From Xylaria sp. FL1777 (lineage: Eukaryota > Ascomycota > Sordariomycetes > Xylariales > Xylariaceae), in contig MU400540.1 of the NCBI GenBank assembly GCA_022578965.1, positions 310,001-374,000 of the forward strand: a stretch of DNA of 64,000 bases. Direction: 5' to 3'. Positions 33,010 through 45,127 of the stretch are shown piece by piece. The notes below the pieces were generated by a model, which ran no database searches, was not told the DNA's origin, and was given only the letters and a program-made list of their open reading frames with translations. The stretch's first letter is position 1, and each line of letters begins with the position of its first letter. Both the position numbers and the translations under genes were made by a program.

Positions 33010-34946
33010 CTAAACTTCGTTACTGGGATACTCGACCTTTGCCGTCGGCGTGAATTCTTCCTTGATGCTCCTCGCGCTCACAAAGCGGCCGAGCAGGTTG
33101 ATGCTGCCGGCCTTGTCATTCGTTCCGCTCGCACGAGAGCCTCCGAACGGCTGCTGGCCTACTACGGCACCTGTGCTCTTACAGTTGATGTAGAAATTAC
33201 CCGCCGCGTTGCGCAGCGTCTCCTGTGCGACTTGGACGGCGGACCTATCGCTTGCGAAAACCGCGCCCGTCAGTCCGTACTCAGTGGTGCTGTCGACAAG
33301 CTTGCATGTGTCCAGGAATGCCTGGGCCGCATCACCCGTCGTGTCGTCGTAGACGTATGTTGTCAGGATGGGTCCGAAAAGTTCAGTGCTGAGAAGTTTG
33401 TGTGAGGGGTTCGTGGTTTGGTAGATGGTAGGGTGGATGAAATAACCCTTTGACCCGTCGTATTTGCCACCAACGAGAAGTTCCAGCTCAGAATCATTCT
33501 TGGCGTCGTCAATTACTCCGGATAACTTTTTGAAGCTGGGCTCGTGGATGACGGGGCCGATGAAGTTCTGCGGGTCCCACGGAGCTCCGATCTTCAGAGC
33601 GCCCGTTTTCTTGACGAGTTTCTCCTTGAATTCTGGCCAGACTGACTTGGGAACGTAGAGGCGGCTGGTCGCGCTGCATTTCTGGCCTTGGAACTCGAAT
33701 GCACCGCGCACAGTCTGCACGACGGCGTTATCAATATCCGCAGAAGGGTGGATTAGGTGGAAGTTCTTGCCACCCGTTTCGCCAACGATACGCGGGTAAC
33801 CTTGGTATCGACCTTCCGCAGTGCCCTGACCAATCTGTCCATAGAGCTTGCGGAAAACGGCGGTGCTTCCGGTGAAGTGAAGTGCCGCAAACTGCTTGTG
33901 CGCAAGGACTGTCTTGGTAACCTCCTCCGGGTTGCCCGGGACAAATTGGATTACATTCTTCGGTAGCCCGGCTTCTAGCAGGATGTTGTAGAGCAACCAG
34001 TTGGAGGCAATGGCGGAGTCAGACGGCTTCCAAACCACCACGTTACCCAGAAGCGCTGGGGCGCCAGGAAGGTTACCTGCAATGGCAGTGAAGTTAAACG
34101 GACTGATGGCATAGACGAAGCCTTCCAATGGTCGGTATTCGATCCGGTTCCATACGCCAGGAGCGTGGTGGGCGGGCTGTTGGGCATACAGTTCCTCAGC
34201 GTATTGGACGTTGAAACGCAGAAAATCACACAGTTCGGCGGCGGCATCGATCTCGGCCTGCCATGCATTCTTGCCCTGGCCTACCATGGTGGCGGCCATG
34301 ACCTCGTATCGATACTTGGTCGATATGAGATCGGCTGCCTTGAGGAAAACCGAAGCTCGCTCGGCAAAGGGCAATGACTCCCATGCGGGTTTCGCGGCCA
34401 GGGCAGCGTCAATTGCATTGCTGACATGGGAGGGCGAGGCGAGCGAGTAGGAAGCAACGGTAACAGCATGATCGGAGGGGTTCTTCTGGGTGGCAGTCTG
34501 CGAAGTCTTGATCTGTCCGCTAGTTAGAGAATACAGCCGAGAACATGCCAGGGCAAGTTGTCGTACCTCTTTACCCCCAACAACAATGGGCACTTCTATC
34601 GCACCCCTGCTTCGGGATGCGTCGACGGCTGAGAGAAGGCCCTCTCTCTGTGTCGAATTCTTCGCATAGTGATGCTATTTACACAGTCAGCTCGCTAGCC
34701 TGCATGCTGACCACAACAGGTCTGTGATGGGTCTCGCAAACGCACATTGGGCTCGTTAAGAATCTTGGGGATCTTGAAAGCTGCGAGATTTGACAGTCTG
34801 CTGTTGGTCGTACTTATGAATCTAGCTTGTCTTGATGTGCCAAGTCTTGATGAGAGGCTTAGGCGGCCCCCTGACGACAATAATGGGTTTGTAGAGGGCA
34901 CCTGTAATGCCCTCACCAGACCGACACTCTTCCGCGTGGTCGCCAT
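33010..34946 (-). CDS. put2: Delta-1-pyrroline-5-carboxylate dehydrogenase, mitochondrial
   Basis: Three exons, 34946-34746, 34674-34567 and 34512-33010, give 603 aa. It oxidises P5C/glutamate semialdehyde to glutamate, the second step of proline catabolism (PUT2 in yeast, prnC in Aspergillus). The N-terminus is rich in Ser/Arg and lacks acids (SRLGTSRQARFISTTNSRLS), as in mitochondrial targeting. The aldehyde-dehydrogenase core carries YAISPFNFTAIAGNLPGAPA, VPGNPEEV, LHFTGSTAVF, ETGGKNFHLIHPSADID and the catalytic C382 in FQGQKCSATSRLYVP. QQPFGGSRASGTNDKAGS lies near the C-terminus. Splicing restores NEPNHHYAKN and GGKEIKTSQTATQ. The second intron is exactly 54 nt with no stop, so its retention would insert 18 residues in frame. 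Confidence 0.93.
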
Positions 34947-35888
34947 CCTGGTCGATATGGTGAACTATATGTAGTAGGGATGGAATGCTGGACCCGGGGT
35001 CAGAGAACAGCTGCAGCCAGTCTGTCCAAGATTGCAACGCGTTCGAGCTTCGAACAAATCACCAATAGGCCTGGACATGCAGGCTTCATAAATGGCAGCT
35101 CAGGTATTTCAATGGCCGAACAAAGGAAGCTAGGTCGGCTGCAATTACTCGGTTAGTAAAGCTGGGCTGTGACGACAGCGAGGTATTCTCGCTTTGCTGC
35201 GGCATAAGAGACGCCTCCCCCAGATACCGACCCGTTTTACAGGGTTTGGAGGGGTCTATATGCGGGGTTCTTTAGGTCAATTGAGAAGGGGTCTCGCGAG
35301 AACCAATCAGAGATGCTGTAGCTCTTGATTTAACCCCCCGAGCTCGGAGCTTATCTTAGAGCTACCTATTAGAAGTACCTAAGCTACCTAACTTAACGTC
35401 TTCATATAGGTACCTACCTAGGTAGCTCTCCTGATGCTTGTCTGCCAAACTCGGTCCAACTACCTAGTGTTCTAATGTCAGTTTTGAAACGTATAAAGTT
35501 AATGGATGGGTATGCCTCGTCTTTCCGGATCGTGTATTCGTGTATTGGGTATACATATTCCTTCAGAGATATTCATTTACTTTTTTGCACGCAGCATGGA
35601 CGAATTAGTGGTTATAATACACAAGAGAGAGCGAGCAATGCCCATCGCCCAGAGCGCTCGCCCCGTGCTATTCTGAACATCCGCCTGGCTATTATCATTG
35701 AGCCGTCTGACAGGGCTGAATTACAAGTCTTCCATCTCTCTTCTCTTCGTCTTTCTTTCAGATTGGATCCGACATTCCCGAGGGGTATAAGACGGAGAGC
35801 GAAACAAAATTAAAGGATTAGAACTTCATCCATCGCGAGGCACACACAAAGGCAAGCATCCCAGCCGAAGCGTTCTCCCAGCCATCTC
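34947..35888. other. Intergenic/promoter region of the P5C dehydrogenase
   Basis: Contains TCTCGCGAGA beside a CCAAT (35292-35306) and CTACCTAGGTAG (35414-35425). A plus frame at 35475-35813 has no motif. It also holds the 3' flank of the PhoD-like gene. Confidence 0.45.
35292..35306. promoter_or_regulatory. TCTCGCGAGA palindrome adjoining a CCAAT box
   Basis: A perfect 10-bp palindrome at 35292-35301 is followed directly by CCAAT, about 350 nt upstream of the P5C dehydrogenase start (34946). The CCAAT-binding HAP complex is a general fungal activator; a link of this palindrome to any fungal factor is unknown to me. Confidence 0.3.
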
Positions 35889-38475
35889 CTAGTGGCCCGA
35901 GTCCGGTGCTGATCGAGTGCTCGGCGGTGCCGTACTAGTAGCTCCAGTCCCCGGTCGGCTATGGTGGTGTCGAAGCCCCAACTTATGGTGCATGTTAGTC
36001 CCGAACTTTCCTGCTTCATAGTTGAGTGTCGGAATGGTGAGCCCGTAAGGTTCTGTTCGGCCTTCCTTGTCGTGCTGGTCGATCTCTACATGTATACGGC
36101 AATCAAGCGACCCGTCGTTATGCTTGCCATGCGTCTCGGGCTGTGAAGCCTTATGCCGTGTGCCAGCACCATGCTCGCCGGCATGCAGATATGAGTGGCC
36201 ATCCTTGCCGTCAAAGCCATTGGCTGCCGTCTCCTCGCTAGTTTGTTCTTGGTGTCCATTTGTAAGAATACTACGGTTGTTTGGAGAGTTTTCCGTTAGT
36301 ATGGCGTAGTTCCGACTAGGCATCGTGACATGGTTAGAGCCTCTTGTCCTGCTCGAGTTACCAGGATCTTTGTCGAAAAGATCCATTAGAGTTTCATCAG
36401 TATCCGGATTGAGGTGATGTATCTTATTGCGGCTGGCGAGCAAGTTTGCGATCGCAGCCGGCGGTGGCTTGTTCACGATAGCAGAAGAAACGACGTTGAC
36501 TATATAGCGGTGGTCTTCCTCGGCGGGAATATGCAAATTAGGATTCGAGTAGAATCGCCCAAGCGCTGCCAAATGAACATCACCGCCTAGGATTGTTAGA
36601 CGGACAGAAAACTCTGCACAGAGGCCTTGAAGTCGCTCGATAAGTGCGTTCCTTTCCTTTTTATGAGTCCTAGCAGTGTAATGGTCATCCAAGTCATCGA
36701 GAAGGTCAACACTCCCATCAAAATGGTTGAATACGCCGCCTCCTAAACGAAATACGTTAGATTGGCAACAACACTAAGGAAAAGACCTCGAAACTTACCA
36801 AAACCGAATCTTCGGTTCATGAACTTAATGGGCGCGATAACTGGGCTAGAGAAGATATTTTCAAGCCAGGTCAAGCGCTAGGGAAAGTCAGTTACAGTCA
36901 TTAGGTTAAATCAATCCCAATTGATCATCTTACAGGATAGGCGATTGGAATTCCTAGTAGTAATATCAGATGCTTAAAAGGATGGCCAGCATTGGCGGCA
37001 GCACCAAGCTCCGACTGCACGCGACTGAAAATCAAGTCGTAGGTCTCAGGATAATTGACCTGGTGCCGTGTGCGTTCGGTGCGTGCATCGATGCCCATGA
37101 ATGCGATTCTCGCGCCGAGTTTCGCAAACATGTTCATTGAGTGCTCCGCCACATACGGTCCCGGTTTACTACCAATAATATAACAGGGCTCGATTGGGGC
37201 CTCTGGCTTCACGTAAGCATCAACGAGTTGCGCGTGGTCCACATGTCCGCCGAACTCCATTGTCTGAGGTGCATCCGTAGTGTATGTGGAGGCTGGTGGC
37301 GCAAGGTGGTGTTGAAAAAGTAGATAGTATTTGTGTGCAGTGCCGCCAATGCCTCGGAATACAGCGCACTTCATGAAGTCATCGACATATGAGCCAAACC
37401 CATCAATGATGTCGTGATCATCCCATATATTCAGCTGTGGTATCTGCCCGTTGGCCGCAGCGAATGGTTCGGTAGAATACCACCGAATGTAGTTATTTAG
37501 GTAGTAGTCGTCGCAGGCTTTTCTCAGAGTTTCGGGAAAGAGGTAGTCTCGGCGCTTCTTAGGGTTGCCGATTTCAGTCCACTCACGAAGTGGTCCCGAC
37601 ACTCTAATTCCATCATTGTAGATTTGGTCGCCGCCACCGATCATGACATGAAAAGGTGCCTTAGCATGGTTTCTTGCCACGTCGTTCCACAGAGCAGGCC
37701 CACTCCAGGCGTCCTCATCCGTTCCTACGCTGAATCCATTGCATGAGTGGAACATAATCCGCATCGACTCATCAATGGCTGGGACAAAAAAGTAGTTGGT
37801 TCTGGGCTTCGTGGCGCTCTTGTATCGCACATCCGAGATAGAGTAGGCCCATTTTGTCTCGGTGATGTCCATGTCGCAAGTGATAGGGAAGTTCCAAAAA
37901 GTAGCTCGAGGGTCGGAATACAGGCAGATACCGGCGACGTTGGTTCCGTGGTCGCCGCCGATGGGACCTGAGCCGTTGGTAGGCAACGCTTCAGCAGCAT
38001 TGTCAGGCGGGTCGCTTGACGCGAAGCCGGGCTGATCACTGGCCAACTCTACACGCCCGAGGCGGAGGGTGGGTTGGAAAGGTTGCGTCTTCCCGCCGCC
38101 TCTTATAACCACCAATACACTGCCATACCACGCGTTGCCTTCCATGCGCCGGTAGTTCAGCAATGGGCCGCAGACAACCTCCCTCCCATCATGCACGGCG
38201 GCGCTGTCAACCTGGCCGTCAGTATCTCCAATGACAATTGGTTGGTGGGAGGCTCCGTTGCCGGTGCCTTTCGTTGTCGGTCTGCTAGGTTCGATCCGAG
38301 AGGCGTTGAGGAAATCGGATAGGTCTTTGGAGTTTCCACTCGAGTGGGCATCTCGGGCAACGGCGGCGGCGCGCGCAAAGGCGGACGATTCTTGGTGCCG
38401 CCACCGGTTCGCCGATGCGTAAGGGTTTCGAGGATCGTCGTCCATCTCAAGCGGGTCGTGATGGTCATGAGCCAT
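35889..38475 (-). CDS. PhoD-like phosphatase domain protein
   Basis: Three exons, 38475-36934, 36877-36799 and 36742-35889, give 824 aa. The metal-binding motifs of the PhoD-like/alkaline-phosphatase-D superfamily are present in order. These are MIGGGDQIYNDG (D283), NIWDDHDIIDGFGSY (D352-D355), FMGIDARTERTRHQVNYPET, and LTILGGDVHLAALGRFY (D595). Splicing gives YPRLTWLENIF and then FGFGGGVFNHFDG, joining the halves of the domain. The C-terminal about 150 residues are low-complexity and rich in His, Asn and Ser. The N-terminal about 100 residues are also disordered-looking. The upstream in-frame codon at 38532 is TTG, so the first ATG (38475, MAHDHHDPLEMD) is used. Such proteins occur widely in filamentous fungi; the substrate is not established. 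Confidence 0.87.
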
Positions 38476-40337
38476 CGTGGCGCGAACGGGCTGGCTACCA
38501 CGAGAAGACGCGTCTAGAATTACAAGTAACAATGCCCCGAAGGCCCAACGTAATATACAATGGCAATTGATCGCACGTAAAGAAGGACAAGCTTAGTCAG
38601 GGACAGCGACACAAGTCGCAAAGCTCTAAACTGTGTGTTCGAAGCGCAGATAATTCACGTATTCAAATAGTATATATGCCTCCAGACGGCGCCTTGGAGA
38701 TAAAGCAAAAAGACTCGGTTTCGAGGGAATGCGCTCATTGACGCCTAGGACAATGGAAAGGGCAGAGAGTCCAAAGGCCAAGCTGTCAGTTCTACGATAC
38801 AGGAGCTGCAGCGATGGTAAGACTGAGCTGAGAATCGTCGGATGTGCCTGGTTGCCTCTTTCCCCCATCCCCCATCCCCTGCCATGTACTGGTACAATGG
38901 GAACTAACCTCTTGTCTGGAGCTCCTGGAACGTGGGGCTTCAATTGCATTACAGGGGATAAGACGTATGCCAAGGCCGAAACCACGCCAGAACCAGGCCA
39001 GACCTGGTCAAGCTACCCTGGGTCGAGAATAGCGAGACCCCGTTTTATATTTAGACCGAAATGGACTCGATCCTTCATTGGTCGAGGCCGGAGTACGGCT
39101 ATTCGCCTTCTTGCTGGCGGAATCATACTACGGTACAGTACGCACATGTAGGTCATTTTTTATATGCTATGGAGAGTACCTAGGTAGGCATCGATGCCTT
39201 TAAATGTATCCTGATGGTGAGTCTTACACGAAATATGCGTATAATCCAGAACAGTCCGCTATTTCAATTCCATGCGCCATCTCTCCCTTACAGCGGCTGT
39301 GCTGGCAAGCCATCAGTAACTACTATCTATTAGTACCCCGTCTGTATGTGAGGAAAACGTGAGAAATTATCCATTTTGATTTTGATGTGACAAGAGTACT
39401 TAAGGAATGTCTGCAGATCGCACTACTGTACATGTACGGCCGGACTCGATCGACAGTCAGAGCCATTGTTGCCGGATCCGTCACTGGTAAGTAACTAGTT
39501 TAGTCGATCGCAAAATAGTGTCTGGAATAGTAGATAGATGGCGCACGGGGACGTGAATCTGTGAAATGATCCCAAAGAAAACATATGAAACAATACTGCA
39601 TGGGTATCTACACGCTTTCATTTATACTACATTAGATTGAGTGTAACGTGCAGAGCAGATCATGTAGTGTAAGGAGGTCCTTGCAAAGGTGCACGGGGAG
39701 TTTGTGTGCCGCTCTATAAGTCTATCAAGGTCCGATCGAGGATCGATTATGAAAAGGAAAAAAAAAAAAAGACACTTATTCGCAACAGTACTCATTTAAA
39801 ACTTTTATTAAGTTTGTTTATACTCTTCCCCCTGTACTTTATATGCGTTAGGTATAACGTCATATCCGATAGGTGTGTAAGACCACAACAGTAAATTGAA
39901 TAAATGCAAGTGTGATCAATCTACAATGTAGTATACACAGGACGGCATTTCTATGCCGAAAAGGATTGGCGATGGTACGTTCTCTGCAGGTGGAGTATGC
40001 CGCACAGGCTGCAGGACCACGATTTCGTACGGGACGGCCTCGCCAAGCAAACGAACTCGACCGAGTAAGTGGAAACAAAATTACGCGCCACATATACGCC
40101 CCCATCATTCATCAGCCTCAGTGTCGGTAAGTACTTGTATGCGTACATTCAAGCTGGTCCGCTAAAGCCGCATTAGCCGTGATTGTTGAATGTATTGTAT
40201 TCCCAAATATTAACACGTACGAGGTATTGCTCTTGATATATACATGGCTAAGCGGCCTGGTATCCAGTAACATTAAGATACAGAGATAAACCAAGCAAAT
40301 ACACATAAAGATTGGTATGATTACACTGTACATATCC
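38476..40337. other. Intergenic region, 1.9 kb
   Basis: Upstream of the PhoD-like gene and downstream of the rhomboid gene. It contains TACCTAGGTA at 39177-39186 and an A-rich tract at about 39757-39769. Overlapping small frames at 39860-40333 have no motif. Confidence 0.45.
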
Positions 40338-42095
40338 TTAGTTAGGAGGCGATGAGGACGAGGCGTCCAGAGGAGTCGGTGAGACTCCCTTCTTCTCGAT
40401 AACGGTGTTCAGCACACCGGTATTGCTCAGCCTCGCAGCGCGTGCCCGCGCCTTATAATCCATATAATGACGAGCGATGTCAATGCCCACCGCACCCGCC
40501 AGCATACCGCCGAAATGGGATGCTATATCGACATTGTTTGCGCGCTTCGAGAACAAGGGCACGAGGTGTATTCCTAGAATCAGGCCGATAAAACCTAGAC
40601 CCTGAGGTCCTGAGATTGGATCCGGCGGGTAGCCGAGAACCTTGAACTCATCAAATTTGTGCATCCAAAAGAATGCAGTGATCAAACCGTATACGGCGCC
40701 TGATGCTCCCAGAGTAGTGCACTCAAGACCGCGCCATAGTACGAGATTTACGAGACTAACTGCGAATCCGACGGCACCGGATGACAAGTAGAGGGCTAGG
40801 AAGTTGCCCCGTCCGATCTCGTCATGTACGCGGGTCCCGAAGAACCATAAACAGGTCATATTGGTAAGCAAATGGCCCAACGAATGGTGAGAGAATATGG
40901 CTCCGATAAGTTGCAGCGGTCTCGGTGTCGCCGCCACTAATATCATATACTTATTCAGAAAAGCCCATGCTGGCGGAAACTTCCAGAGTCCCCAGACCGC
41001 CAGATTTACGGCTATCAAGCTCAAACATGTCGCTGCCGCTGGTGGGATGTCTGGCCAGAATCTGCGAGATGCAGGGGACGGCTGATACAGGACGGCAAGC
41101 CCTATAGAACCAATTATTACCAGCACAGCCATTGCAATGTTAGGTGCCAATCGTTTCCAGGCCGACACCTCGGGCGGCGCTTCAAGATCAGAAGTGGCGC
41201 GTTCCATGTGTTTCTTTCTAAATTCGCTGACCTCTCTCGGCTTCTCTTGCTGTATCTGCAGAGTTCCAATATTTCCCTTTGCTAGTTCTTCCTCTCGTAA
41301 TTTCCGCTCCTCTTCGAGTCTTGCTTCCTCTGCTTCTCGCTTTGCGATATTCGCGGCACGGATCCTGTCGAAGTTACTCTCTCCATACGGCGAGTCGCTC
41401 TTGGGCTTCCTTGGCAATCGCCCTGTTGGCACTTCGACGGAATTCTTTGGGGTAGTCGATGGAGGTTCTTTGGGGCCTATCTCATCCGATTGCCCCTCTG
41501 TTTCTTTAGCACCAATCTCTTGTTCAATCACTTTTAGCTCGTCTTCAGCTCGTAATCCAGCCATGAGAATTTCGTCCACAGGTATATGCTCGCGCAAGTA
41601 TTCCAAAGCTTTTCTCTGGTCAGCGATTCTAAATTGTCTTGTGTTCCGTGCAAGACTCGGATCGTCCAGCGTTCCCGCTACTCGTCGACCATGTAGAATC
41701 TTCAGCAGAAGATTGGCCGCGGGTGCAGATAGATTTGATGGGAAAATCCGGTTGGTCTCCCTCTGGGTAAGGTCTTCCTTCCGAAAAGGAAGACCTTCGG
41801 CATCTTGGTACCAGTCGGGTAAATCGACGTAATGGGTAACAGCGCGGAAAGTGAATATCGTACGTAGATGAAGGTGCGGTATTAAGCTCCGCGATATGGG
41901 TGTGAATGGGGCCTTGGGCGGGCGGGCGACGCCCCATGTCTTATATTGGAAGCATGGTTGTCGAGAAAAAGATCGACTTGTTGTAAAGACGCCAGTAGTT
42001 GGAACGGCGGCCGTGCAGGTCTGCGAGGCGCGGAGGACTGCTCGCAGACCAATCTTGAAGCTGGACGACGGATTAGGAATAAGAAGAACCGGCAT
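40338..42095 (-). CDS. Rhomboid-family intramembrane protease, probably mitochondrial
   Basis: Single exon, 585 aa from the ATG at 42095; the frame extends upstream only to a TTG at 42173. The basic, acid-poor N-terminus fits mitochondrial import. A charged, coiled-coil-like middle (ERKLREEELAKGN) leads to a membrane domain. HHSLGHLLTNMTCLWFFG is the HxxxHxxxN-type loop segment. The catalytic S465 lies in LGASGAVYG and H527 in DIASHFGGMLAG, the Ser-His dyad of rhomboids. Segments IAMAVLVIIGSIGLAVLY and CLSLIAVNLAVWGLW precede. In yeast the mitochondrial rhomboid Pcp1/Rbd1 processes Mgm1; an equivalent role here is inferred from the presequence and domain only. A strong 24-bp dyad sits about 116 nt upstream of the start. 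Confidence 0.9.
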   Translation of the reverse strand: MPVLLIPNPSSSFKIGLRAVLRASQTCTAAVPTTGVFTTSRSFSRQPCFQYKTWGVARPPKAPFTPISRSLIPHLHLRTIFTFRAVTHYVDLPDWYQDAEGLPFRKEDLTQRETNRIFPSNLSAPAANLLLKILHGRRVAGTLDDPSLARNTRQFRIADQRKALEYLREHIPVDEILMAGLRAEDELKVIEQEIGAKETEGQSDEIGPKEPPSTTPKNSVEVPTGRLPRKPKSDSPYGESNFDRIRAANIAKREAEEARLEEERKLREEELAKGNIGTLQIQQEKPREVSEFRKKHMERATSDLEAPPEVSAWKRLAPNIAMAVLVIIGSIGLAVLYQPSPASRRFWPDIPPAAATCLSLIAVNLAVWGLWKFPPAWAFLNKYMILVAATPRPLQLIGAIFSHHSLGHLLTNMTCLWFFGTRVHDEIGRGNFLALYLSSGAVGFAVSLVNLVLWRGLECTTLGASGAVYGLITAFFWMHKFDEFKVLGYPPDPISGPQGLGFIGLILGIHLVPLFSKRANNVDIASHFGGMLAGAVGIDIARHYMDYKARARAARLSNTGVLNTVIEKKGVSPTPLDASSSSPPN

Positions 42096-42562
42096 CGTAG
42101 CCCAATTATACCATGATGCCCCGAGGGCACCTGTTGTTTTCACAAGCAGAAAGGAGTGCTGGTCGCATGACAAGGCATGAAGCGGGATTCAAGTAGTAAA
42201 AAGAAATTCTTTGGCTAAGTACCTACTTAGCCAATAGGTAGGTTACTTAGCTATTGGTGGCGGGCCGGTGCGGGTCTATTTAGTATACCTTAGGTAGGTA
42301 GAGACATCTCTACTTAAGTACTTATGTGGTACCTTGAGTAGGTACCTGTACCAGCAGACACCGTCACCTATCATGAGATCATGAACACTAACTCCCGTCC
42401 CAACTTATCTTTATTTTTAAGTTGGAATTGTATTTTATGCGCCTAGATCATTCAACACTCCGGTTGTCTACCATATCATTTGAGTCGAAAGGCCCAAATA
42501 GCTGCCAGTAACATTCCAGTAACATCATGCTACTCATTCAGACTTGAAGTTCATCAGACCTA
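42096..42562. promoter_or_regulatory. Upstream region of the rhomboid gene with a long dyad
   Basis: Contains the dyad TTGGCTAAGTA-CC-TACTTAGCCAA at 42211-42234 (11-bp perfect arms, 2-nt spacer), overlapping a CCAAT. A further TACTTAGCTATTGG follows, and several AGGTAGGTA tracts lie at 42290-42345. The right side is the 3' flank of the M20 peptidase gene. Confidence 0.5.
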
Positions 42563-44462
42563 TCAAAGCTCGCTGACCTCATCAGTCTTCACAATCGAGG
42601 CGGCTTTCAAAGCATCAAAGTTCCTAATTAAGTCATAGTAGAAACTAACAATCTCCAGATGACTTTCCATATCAACTCTCTCATCGACCGTATGGGCATT
42701 TAGAGCATGGCCCTGGCGCATAGGCACCCAGCGATAGACATTGGGAGTTAGGTCTGTTTCGAGAAAATCAGCACATCTACTATTATGCCTAAGGTCCAGA
42801 AAGATTTCTTAATCCACCTACTTAGGTAATGCCGCGTGTCAGTATTGCCAGTCATCAACTCTCCCACAGGCACGACCTTGCCTCCATCGAAAGCAAAACT
42901 GTGCTGAATCGTTCCTGAGAAGACATCCCAAACTGGCCCGGATGTCGGCGATATCGGTGTAACCTGTGTCGGCTGGGATGATGTGAGAATAAGTGTACCA
43001 TTATATTCGACTTCGTACATTGGTTCGACAACCTCGTCGTCGATAGTTTCGCCGAGATCAAAATCGGGATTTTGATCCTCGCCTTCAAAAGCTTTGACCG
43101 TCAAGCTAAATTTCCTGACGATTGGCCTAATTTGTTTCAAGATGTTCTTCTTCACTGCTGGAATCGAATCCTGTGGCGCAATACGATGATTCACGCCGAT
43201 TTTGATGTATTCGGGCATCGCGTTGATCTTAACTCCACCAAGGAAATAGTCCACAGCTTGCGAAGTCTGAAGACGGTAATGTGTCGAACGGTCAATCGTA
43301 GCAAGTTCCTTAGCCAAGCTCTTCAAGTCACCTTCTTTGATCAACTTGGTTATCTTCGGCGCAGACTTTGGTGAGTACTCCGACTGGCAGATGAAATGGT
43401 TGTGAATCGGCGAGCCCTCGATGAGCTTCGGCTCCCACGGGTGAGCCTCCAGCTGCGTCACAATCTCGGACACGATCCCAATTCCGGTATGAGGAAACGG
43501 TGTGGAAGAGTGTCCTCCGTTGACATGCAATTCAATCCAGATATCTATGTGCCCCTTTTCCATGACGGCCGGCAGAGCGTCTATACTCTTATCAGACAAG
43601 TTCGATATTAGTGTTTGTTCTCGAGGTACCTACATAAAGTGTCATTACCAAGAAGCTCCAGTCCCATGCCACCTTCATCAAGGATTAGCGCCATCGAGTT
43701 AAGCCCATACAGACTTTCTAAGTATGGTCCTATGGTACCGGCACCGCGACGCCCAGAACATTCTTCATCAAATCCAAGGGCAAGGATGATAGTTCTTTTC
43801 GGTATCCAACCTGGATTCGCCAGCAATGTTTCAAGAGCAGACATCAGCGCAGTTAAGCTATTCTTGTCGTCGGAAGCTCCTCGGCCCCAAAGCCACTGGC
43901 CATCAAAATAACCAGAGAAGGGAGGGTATGACCATGTCGAAGCGTCGGCAACGGGGACGACATCTTGATGAGCTGTGAGCATTAGTGGTTTGAGAGACGA
44001 GTCGGTCCCTTTAATCGTATACACTAATCCAAGTGTGTTCACCGTCTCGCGATCCATTCGACGGTGACTACCATTCATGAGTCAACCAACGCAGACTTAT
44101 AATTGCGATTACATCGAGACTTACACGTTCGGATATAGGGTTTCAAGTCTGTCGTGTAGGGTATAAAACACGTCCCACCGTGGGTCCACCAAGGGTTCGC
44201 CATTATCATCGTATGAGATGGAGGGCACACTAACGATGGCAGAGTGTCTCTTGACTTGGAGTTTCAAGGCATCGTCGCCGAAGAAAATGTCCCGCGCGTC
44301 TGGCAGACCATCGCTAGAAGGGTCTATCGAAGGCGGGAGTTCGCACTTGAACGGAGCGTTCCTGCGCTGTTCGATACCACCCTGGACGTTATCTTCAAGT
44401 CCAGCCAGTAAACTAGCATAGGAGGGCAGGACGCTTGCCGCCAAAGCAAATATCAGCATCAT
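42563..44462 (-). CDS. M20 family metallo-carboxypeptidase (Gly-Xaa carboxypeptidase / CPS1-like)
   Basis: Four exons, 44462-44125, 44067-43634, 43580-42822 and 42753-42563, give 573 aa. A signal peptide (MMLIFALAASVLPSYASLLA) suggests vacuolar or secreted location. The di-zinc active site is recognisable. H146 and D148 lie in LTAHQDVVPV, the bridging Asp in WGRGASDDKNSL, the catalytic Glu pair in LGFDEECSGRRGA, an Asp in LILDEGG, and the last His in MRQGHALNAHTVDERV. The dimerisation domain contains VNGGHSSTPFPHTGIG. Splicing reconstitutes YPNVHRRMDRETVNTLGLVY, NDTLYALPAVMEKGHIDIW and RHYLNLTPNVYRW, each a family-typical join. Yeast Cps1 releases C-terminal residues from small peptides in the vacuole. 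Confidence 0.92.
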
Positions 44463-45127
44463 CGTTATCTAGGGGATGAGCGAAGAAGGCACAGAAGCAG
44501 TTAAATCAGGTAATAATGGTATATACCAAGCCAACCTCAGGTAGCAATTCCTCTCAACACGATGCATGCATCGAAAATGCGGGAGATAAGGTGGCAGAAT
44601 AAGATAGCAGGCTAGAGGGCCATAGTAACCGTCAGTTTTCAATTTGACAAGCTCGATTTAGTACATACTGGCTACACACTCAGATGGGGAACACCAAAGA
44701 TGCCGATATACAGGGTTTACATTACATCATTTACACTATATCATTTGCCGTCCCGTGCAGAGATATAGACCAAGACTACAAGCAACTACCTAGGTAGGTA
44801 GAAACTAATAAGTAGACAAGTTTCGCCTGGCCGTGGAGTTTGCTCGGACTATCGGTCTATAGTCAGAAGGTAGTACCTGTAGATAAGGCTTTATTAAAGT
44901 ACCTAGGTAAGTTACTCACTTAAGCAGCTCCCTTGTCTAACCCCACCAAGAAAGTAGCTACATAGTTTTTACATAAGCATCTTTCGTAGGCAGCTTTGTC
45001 TTGCGACACCATCAAACAACGCCCAATGCAACAGTCAAGCAGTCTTCCTAGTTCACGACTTGCATAGTTCTTACGCTCGACTTCTTGCCCACATAGAGCT
45101 CAGCAATCCCACCATCCATCTCTAGTC
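44463..45127. promoter_or_regulatory. Divergent promoter region with two TACCTAGGTA palindromes
   Basis: Lies between the M20 peptidase (-) and the 193-aa protein gene (+). CTACCTAGGTAG is at 44786-44797 and TACCTAGGTA at 44900-44909. The region is rich in AGGTA/TACCT repeats. No gene seen. Confidence 0.45.

Noticed and set aside
38476..38532. In-frame upstream extension of the PhoD-like gene
   Set aside because: It would begin with TTG; the first ATG is at 38475.
42096..42173. In-frame upstream extension of the rhomboid gene
   Set aside because: It would begin with TTG and covers ordinary leader sequence; the ATG at 42095 starts a plausible mitochondrial presequence.
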